Shown here: piece after piece, positions 45,501-54,500 of the stretch
Numbering within the stretch: the stretch's first letter is position 1
How the letters are laid out: every line of letters begins with the position of its first letter
Source: Straminergon stramineum
Lineage: Eukaryota > Streptophyta > Bryopsida > Hypnales > Calliergonaceae
Length of the DNA stretch: 64,000 nt
NCBI GenBank assembly: GCA_963920665.1
Contig: OY987269.1
Location: 7,070,501-7,134,500 of the forward strand
Direction of reading: 5' to 3'
Program-made: the position numbers and the translations under genes
The notes under the pieces: model-generated
Told to the model about the DNA's origin: nothing
Database searches by the model: none
What the model saw: only the letters and a program-made list of their open reading frames with translations

Positions 45501-48500
45501 GGAAAGTTGGCATCACTAGAGAAGCTCTATTTGAATGGTTGCAAGGAGTTGAATATTGAGGATTCGGAGCTTGAATCAATGACATCACTTACAACATTGA
45601 ATTTTGAGGGATGTGAACAACTAGAAGAGATTCCACTAGCTATAGCCAACATGACATGTTTGGAATGGCTTAGCTTTGGAGGTTGTAAGAAGTTGAGGGT
45701 GGGGCATGCATCATTTGAAAATCTCAAGGCTTTAAAGATTGTATACTTTGGAGGATGTGAGGTTTTGGAGAGAATGCCCCATGGATTGGGAAAGTTGGCA
45801 TCACTAGAGAAGCTCTATTTGAATGGTTGCAAGGAGTTGAATATTGAGGATTTGGATCTTGAATCAATGACATCACTTACGACATTGAATTTTAAGGGAT
45901 GTGAACAACTAGAAGAGATTCCGCTAGCCATAGCCAACATGACATGTGTGCAATGGCTTGGCTTTGAAGGTTGTAAGAAGTTGAAGGTGGGGCATACATC
46001 ATTTGAGAACCTCAAGGCTTTAAAGATTGTACACTTTGGAGGATGTGAGGTTTTGGAGAGAATGCCCCATGGATTGGGAAAGTTGGCATCACTAGAGAAG
46101 CTCTATTTGAATGGTTGCAAGGAGTTGAATATTGAGGATTCGGAGCTTGAATCAATGACATCACTTACAACATTGAATTTTGAGGGATGTGAACAACTAG
46201 AAGAGATTCCGCTAGCCATAGCCAACATGACATGTGTGCAATGGCTTGGCTTTGAAGGTTGTAAGAAGTTGAAGGTGGGGCATACATCATTTGAGAACCT
46301 CAAGGCTTTAAAGATTGTACACTTTGGAGGATGTGAGGTTTTGGAGAGAATGCCCCATGGATTGGGAAAGTTGGCATCACTAGAGAAGCTCTATTTGAAT
46401 GGTTGCAAGGAGTTGAATATTGAGGATTCGGAGCTTGAATCAATGACATCACTTACAACATTGAATTTTGAGGGATGTGAACAACTAGAAGAGATTCCGC
46501 TAGCCATAGCCAACATGACATGTTTGCAATGGCTTGGCTTTGAAGGTTGTAAGAAGTTGAAGGTGGGGCATACATCATTTGAGAACCTCAAGGCTTTAAA
46601 GATTGTACACTTTGGAGGATGTGAGGTTTTGGAGAGAATGCCCCATGGATTGGGAAAGTTGGCATCACTAGAGAAGCTCTATTTGAATGGTTGCAAGGAG
46701 TTGAATATTGAGGATTTGGATCTTGAATCAATGACATCACTTACGACATTGAATTTTAAGGGATGTGAACAACTAGAAGAGATTCCGCTAGCCATAGCCA
46801 ACATGACATGTGTGCAATGGCTTGGCTTTGAAGGTTGTAAGAAGTTGAAGGTGGGGCATACATCATTTGAGAACCTCAAGGCTTTAAAGATTGTACACTT
46901 TGGAGGATGTGAGGTTTTGGAGAGAATGCCCCATGGATTGGGAAAGTTGGCATCACTAGAGAAGCTCTATTTGAATGGTTGCAAGGAGTTGAATATTGAG
47001 GATTTGGATCTTGAATCATTGACATCACTTATGACGTTGAATTTTGAGGGATGTGAACAACTAGAAGAGATTCCGCTAGCCATAGCCAACATGACATGTT
47101 TGCAATGGCTTGGCTTTGAAGGTTGTAAGAAGTTGAAGGTGGGGCATACATCATTTGAGAACCTCAAGGCTTTAAAGATTGTACACTTTGGAGGATGTGA
47201 GGTTTTGGAGAGAATGCCCCATGGATTGGGAAAGTTGGCATCACTAGAGAAGCTCTATTTGAATGGTTGCAAGGAGTTGAAGATTGAGGATTCGGATCTT
47301 GAATCAATGACATCACTTACGACATTGAATTTTCAGGGATGTGAACAACTAGAAGAGATTCCGCTAGCCATAGCCAACATGACATGTGTGCAATGGCTTG
47401 GCTTTGAAGGTTGTAAGAAGTTGAAGGTGGGGCATACATCATTTGAGAACCTCAAGGCTTTAAAGATTGTACACTTTGGAGGATGTGAGGTGCTAGAGAA
47501 AATGCCCCACGGATTGGGAAAGTTGGCATCACTTGAAGAGCTCCATTTGAATGGTTGCAAGGAGTTGAATATTGAGGATTTGGAGCTTGAGTCATTGACA
47601 TCACTTACGACATTGAATTTTGAGGGATGTGAACAACTAGAAGAGATTCCGCTAGCCATAGCCAACATGACATGTGTGCAATGGCTTGGCTTTGAAGGTT
47701 GTAAGAAGTTGAAGGTGGGGCATACATCATTTGAGAACCTCAAGGCTTTAAAGATTGTACACTTTGGAGGATGTGAGGTGCTAGAGAAAATGCCCCATGG
47801 ATTGGGAAAGTTGGCATCACTAGAGAAGCTCTATTTGAATGGTTGCAAGGAGTTGAATATTGAGGATTTGGAGCTTGAGTCATTGACATCACTTACGACA
47901 TTGAATTTTGAGGGATGTGAACAACTAGAAGAGATTCCGCTAGCCATAGCCAACATGACATGTGTGCAATGGCTTGGCTTTGAAGGTTGTAAGAAGTTGA
48001 AGGTGGGGCATACATCATTTGAGAACCTCAAGGCTTTAAAGATTGTACACTTTGGAGGATGTGAGGTGCTAGAGAAAATGCCCCACGGATTGGGAAAGTT
48101 GGCATCACTTGAAGAGCTCCATTTGAATGGTTGCAAGGAGTTGAATATTGAGGATTTGGAGCTTGAATCATTGACATCACTTACGACATTGAATTTTGAG
48201 GGATGTGAACAACTAGAAGAGATTCCACTGGCCATAGCCAACATGACATGTTTGCAATGGCTTGGCTTTGAAGGTTGTAAGAAGTTGAAGGTGGGGCATA
48301 CATCATTTGAGAACCTCAAGGCTTTAAAGATTGTACACTTTGGAGGATGTGAGGTGGTAGAGAAAATGCCCCACGGATTGGGAAAGTTGGCATCACTTGA
48401 AGAGCTCCATTTGAATGGTTGCAAGGAGTTGAATATTGAGGATTTGGAGCTTGAATCATTGACATCACTTACGACATTGAATTTTGAGGGATGTGAACAA

Positions 48501-51500
48501 CTAGAAGAGATTCCGCTAGCCATAGCCAACATGACATGTGTGCAATGGCTTGGCTTTGAAGGTTGTAAGAAGTTGAAGGTGGGGCATACATCATTTGAGA
48601 ACCTCAAGGCTTTAAAGATTGTACACTTTGGAGGATGTGAGGTTTTGGAGAGAATGCCCCATGGATTGGGAAAGTTGGCATCACTAGAGAAGCTCTATTT
48701 GAATGGTTGCAAGGAGTTGAAGATTGAGGATTCGGATCTTGAATCAATGACATCACTTACAACATTGAATTTTGAGGGATGTGAACAACTAGAAGAGATT
48801 CCGCTAACCATAGCCAACATGACATGTTTGCAATGGCTTGACTTTGAAGGTTGTAAGAAGTTGAAGGTGGGGCATACATCATTTGAGAACCTCAAGGCTT
48901 TGAAGACTTTGGACTTTGAGGGATGTGAGGTGTTGGAGAAAATGCCCCACGGATTGGGAAAGTTGGCATCACTAGAGAAGCTCTATTTGAATGGTTGTAA
49001 GGAGTTGAAGATTGAGGATTCGGATCTTGAATCAATGACATCACTTACAACATTGAATTCTGAGGGATGTCAACAACTAGAAGAGATTCCGCTAGCCATA
49101 GCCAACATGACATGTTTGCAATGGCTTGGCTTTGAAGGTTGTAAGAAGTTGAAGGTGGGGCATACATCATTTGAGAACCTCAAGGCTTTAAAGATTGTAC
49201 ACTTTGGAGGATGTGAGGTTTTGGAGAGAATGCCCCATGGATTGGGAAAGTTGGCATCACTAGAGAAGCTCTATTTGAATGGTTGCAAGGAGTTGAAGAT
49301 TGAGGATTTGGATCTTGAATCATTGACATCATTTACGACATTGAATTTTAAGGGATGTGAACAACTAGAAGAGATTCCGCTAGCCATAGCCAACATGACA
49401 TGTGTGCAATGGCTTGGCTTTAAAGGTTGTAAGAAGTTGAAGGTGGGGCATACATCATTTGAGAACCTCAAGGCTTTAAAGATTGTACACTTTGGAGGAT
49501 GTGAGGTTTTGGAGAGAATGCCCCATGGATTGGGAAAGTTGGCATCACTTGAAGAGCTCCATTTGAATGGTTGCAAGGAGTTGAATATTGAGGATTTGGA
49601 GCTTGAATCATTGACATCACTTACGACATTGAATTTTGAGGGATGTGAACAACTAGAAGAGATTCCGCTAGCCATAGCCAACATGACATGTGTGCAATGG
49701 CTTGGCTTTGAAGGTTGTAAGAAGTTGAAGGTGGGGCATACATCATTTGAGAACCTCAAGGCTTTAAAGATTGTACACTTTGGAGGATGTGAGGTGCTAG
49801 AGAAAATGCCCCATGGATTGGGAAAGTTGGCATCACTAGAGAAGCTCTATTTGAATGGTTGCAAGGAGTTGAAGATTGAGGATTTGGATCTTGAATCATT
49901 GACATCACTTATGACGTTGAATTTTGAGGGATGTGAACAACTAGAAGAGATTCCGCTAGCCATAGCCAACATGACATGTTTGCAATGGCTTGGCTTTAAA
50001 GGTTGTAAGAAGTTGAAGGTGGGGCATACATCATTTGAGAACCTCAAGGCTTTAAAGATTGTACACTTTGGAGGATGTGAGGTGCTAGAGAAAATGCCCC
50101 ACGGATTGGGAAAGTTGGCATCACTTGAAGAGCTCCATTTGAATGGTTGCAAGGAGTTGAATATTGAGGATTTGGAGCTTGAATCATTGACATCACTTAC
50201 GACATTGAATTTTGAGGGATGTCAACAACTAGAAGAGATTCCGCTAGCCATAACCAACATGACATGTTTGCATGCGCTTGGCTTTCAAGCTTGTAAGAAG
50301 TTGAAGGTGGGGCATGCATCATTTGAAAATCTCAAAGGTTTAAAGATTCTAGTCTGTGAAGGATGTGAGGTTTTGGAGAAAATGCCCCACGGATTGGGAA
50401 AGTTGGCATCACTTGAAGAGCTCCATTTGAATGGTTGCAAGAAGTTGAATATTGAGGATTTGGATCTTGAATCATTGACATCACTTACGACATTGAATTT
50501 TGAGGGATGTGAACAACTAGAAGAGATTCCGCTAGCCATAACCAACATGACATGTTTGCATGCGTTTGGCTTTAAAGCTTGTAAGAAGTTGAAGGTGGGG
50601 CATGCATCATTTGAAAATCTCAAAGGTTTAAAGATTCTAGTCTTTGAAGGATGTGAGGTTTTGGAGAAAATGCCCCACGGATTGGGAAAGTTGGCATCAC
50701 TAGAAGTGCTAGATTTGAATGGTTGCAAGGAGTTGAATATTGAGGATTTGGAGCTTGAATCATTGACATCACTTACGACATTGAATTTTGAGGGATGTGA
50801 ACAACTAGAAGAGATTCCGCTAGCCATAGCCAACATGACATGTGTGCAATGGCTTGGCTTTGAAGGTTGTAAGAAGTTGAAGGTGGGGCATACATCATTT
50901 GAGAACCTCAAGGCTTTAAAGATTGTACACTTTGGAGGATGTGAGGTTTTGGAAAGAAGGCCCCATGGATTGGGAAAGTTGGCATCACTAGAGAAGCTCT
51001 ATTTGAATGGTTGCAAGGAGTTGAATATTGAGGATTCGGATCTTGAATCAATGACATCACTTACAACATTGAATTTTAAGGGATGTGAACAACTAGAAGA
51101 GATTCCGCTAGCCATAGCCAACATGACATGTTTGCAATGGCTTGACTTTGAAGGTTGTATGAAGTTGAAGGTGGGGCATACATCATTTGAGAACCTCAAG
51201 GCTTTGAAGACTTTGGACTTTGAGGGATGTGAGGTGTTGGAGAAAATGCCCCACGGATTGGGAAAGTTGGCATCACTAGAGAAGCTCTATTTGAATGGTT
51301 GTAAGGAGTTGAAGATTGAGGATTCGGATCTTGAATCAATGACATCACTTACAACATTGAATTCTGAGGGATGTCAACAACTAGAAGAGATTCCGCTAGC
51401 CATAGCCAACATGACATGTTTGCAATGGCTTGGCTTTGAAGGTTGTAAGAAGTTGAAGGTGGGGCATACATCATTTGAGAACCTCAAGGCTTTAAAGATT

Positions 51501-54500
51501 GTACACTTTGGAGGATGTGAGGTTTTGGAGAGAATGCCCCATGGATTGGGAAAGTTGGCATCACTAGAGAAGCTCTATTTGAATGGTTGCAAGGAGTTGA
51601 AGATTGAGGATTCGGATCTTGAATCAATGACATCACTTACGACATTGAATTTTGAGGGATGTGAACAACTAGAAGAGATTCCGCTAGCCATAGCCAACAT
51701 GACATGTGTGCAATGGCTTGGCTTTGAAGGTTGTAAGAAGTTGAAGGTGGGGCATACATCATTTGAGAACCTCAAGGCTTTAAAGATTGTACAATTTGGA
51801 GGATGTGAGGTTTTGGAGAGAAGGCCCCATGGATTGGGAAAGTTGGCATCACTAGAGAAGCTCTATTTGAATGGTTGCAAGGAGTTGAATATTGAGGATT
51901 CGGATCTTGAATCAATGACATCACTTACAACATTGAATTTTAAGGGATGTGAACAACTAGAAGAGATTCCGCTAGCCATAGCCAACATGACATGTTTGCA
52001 ATGGCTTGACTTTGAAGGTTGTAAGAAGTTGAAGGTGGGGCATACATCATTTGAGAACCTCAAGGCTTTGAAGACTTTGGACTTTGAGGGATGTGAGGTG
52101 TTGGAGAAAATGCCCCACGGATTGGGAAAGTTGGCATCACTAGAGAAGCTCTATTTGAATGGTTGTAAGGAGTTGAAGATTGAGGATTCGGATCTTGAAT
52201 CAATGACATCACTTACAACATTGAATTCTGAGGGATGTCAACAACTAGAAGAGATTCCGCTAGCCATAGCCAACATGACATGTTTGCAATGGCTTGGCTT
52301 TGAAGGTTGTAAGAAGTTGAAGGTGGGGCATACATCATTTGAGAACCTCAAGGCTTTAAAGATTGTACACTTTGGAGGATGTGAGGTTTTGGAGAGAATG
52401 CCCCATGGATTGGGAAAGTTGGCATCACTAGAGAAGCTCTATTTGAATGGTTGCAAGGAGTTGAAGATTGAGGATTCGGATCTTGAATCAATGACATCAC
52501 TTACGACATTGAATTTTAAGGGATGTGAACAACTAGAAGAGATTCCGCTAGCCATAGCCAACATGACATGTGTGCAATGGCTTGGCTTTGAAGGTTGTAA
52601 GAAGTTGAAGGTGGGGCATACATCATTTGAGAACCTCAAGGCTTTAAAGATTGTACACTTTGGAGGATGTGTGGTTTTGGAGAGAATGCCCCATGGATTG
52701 GGAAAGTTGGCATCACTAGAGAAGCTCTATTTGAATGGTTGCAAGGAGTTGAATATTGAGGATTTGGATCTTGAATCAATGACATCACTTACAACATTGA
52801 ATTTTGAGGGATGTGAACAACTAGAAGAGATTCCGCTAGCCATAGCCAACATGACATGTTTGCAATGGCTTGGCTTTGAAGGTTGTAAGAAGTTGAAGGT
52901 GGGGCATACATCATTTGAGAACCTCAAGGCTTTAAAGATTGTACTCTTTGGAGGATGTGAGGTTTTGGAGAGAATGCCCCATGGATTGGAAAAGTTGGCA
53001 TCACTAGAGAAGCTCTATTTGAATGGTTGCAAGGAGTTGAATATTGAGGATTTGGATCTTGAATCAATGACATCACTTACGACATTGAATTTTAAGGGAT
53101 GTGAACAACTAGAAGAGATTCCGCTAGCCATAGCCAACATGACATGTGTGCAATGGCTTGGCTTTGAAGGTTGTAAGAAGTTGAAGGTGGGGCATACATC
53201 ATTTGAGAACCTCAAGGCTTTAAAGATTGTACACTTTGGAGGATGTGAGGTTTTGGAGAGAATGCCCCATGGATTGGGAAAGTTGGCATCACTAGAGAAG
53301 CTCTATTTGAATGGTTGCAAGGAGTTGAATATTGAGGATTCGGAGCTTGAATCAATGACATCACTTACAACATTGAATTTTGAGGGATGTGAACAACTAG
53401 AAGAGATTCCGCTAGCCATAGCCAACATGACATGTTTGCAATGGCTTGGCTTTGAAGGTTGTAAGAAGTTGAAGGTGGGGCATACATCATTTGAGAACCT
53501 CAAGGCTTTAAAGATTGTACACTTTGGAGGATGTGAGGTGCTAGAGAAAATGCCCCACGGATTGGGAAAGTTGGCATCACTTGAAGAGCTCCATTTGAAT
53601 GGTTGCAAGGAGTTGAATATTGAGGATTTGGAGCTTGAATCATTGACATCACTTACGACATTGAATTTTGAGGGATGTGAACAACTAGAAGAGATTCCGC
53701 TAGCCATAGCCAACATGACATGTGTGCAATGGCTTGGCTTTGAAGGTTGTAAGAAGTTGAAGGTGGGGCATACATCATTTGAGAACCTCAAGGCTTTAAA
53801 GATTGTACACTTTGGAGGATGTGAGGTTTTGGAGAGAATGCCCCATGGATTGGGAAAGTTGGCATCACTAGAGAAGCTCTATTTGAATGGTTGCAAGGAG
53901 TTGAATATTGAGGATTTGGATCTTGAATCATTGACATCACTTATGACGTTGAATTTTGAGGGATGTGAACAACTAGAAGAGATTCCGCTAGCCATAGCCA
54001 ACATGACATGTGTGCAATGGCTTGGCTTTGAAGGTTGTAAGAAGTTGAAGGTGGGGCATACATCATTTGAGAACCTCAAGGCTTTAAAGATTGTACACTT
54101 TGGAGGATGTGAGGTGCTAGAGAAAATGCCCCACGGATTGGGAAAGTTGGCATCACTTGAAGAGCTCCATTTGAATGGTTGCAAGGAGTTGAATATTGAG
54201 GATTTGGATCTTGAATCATTGACATCACTTACGACATTGAATTTTGAGGGATGTGAACAACTAGAAGAGATTCCGCTAGCGATAACCAACATGACATGTT
54301 TGCATGCGCTTGGCTTTAAAGCTTGTAAGAAGTTGAAGGTGGGGCATGCATCATTTGAAAATCTCAAAGGTTTAAAGATTCTAGTCTTTGAAGGATGTGA
54401 GGTTTTGGAGAAAATGCCCCACGGATTGGGAAAGTTGGCATCACTAGAAGTGCTAGATTTGAGTGGTTGCAAGGAGTTGAATATTGAGGATTTGGAGCTT

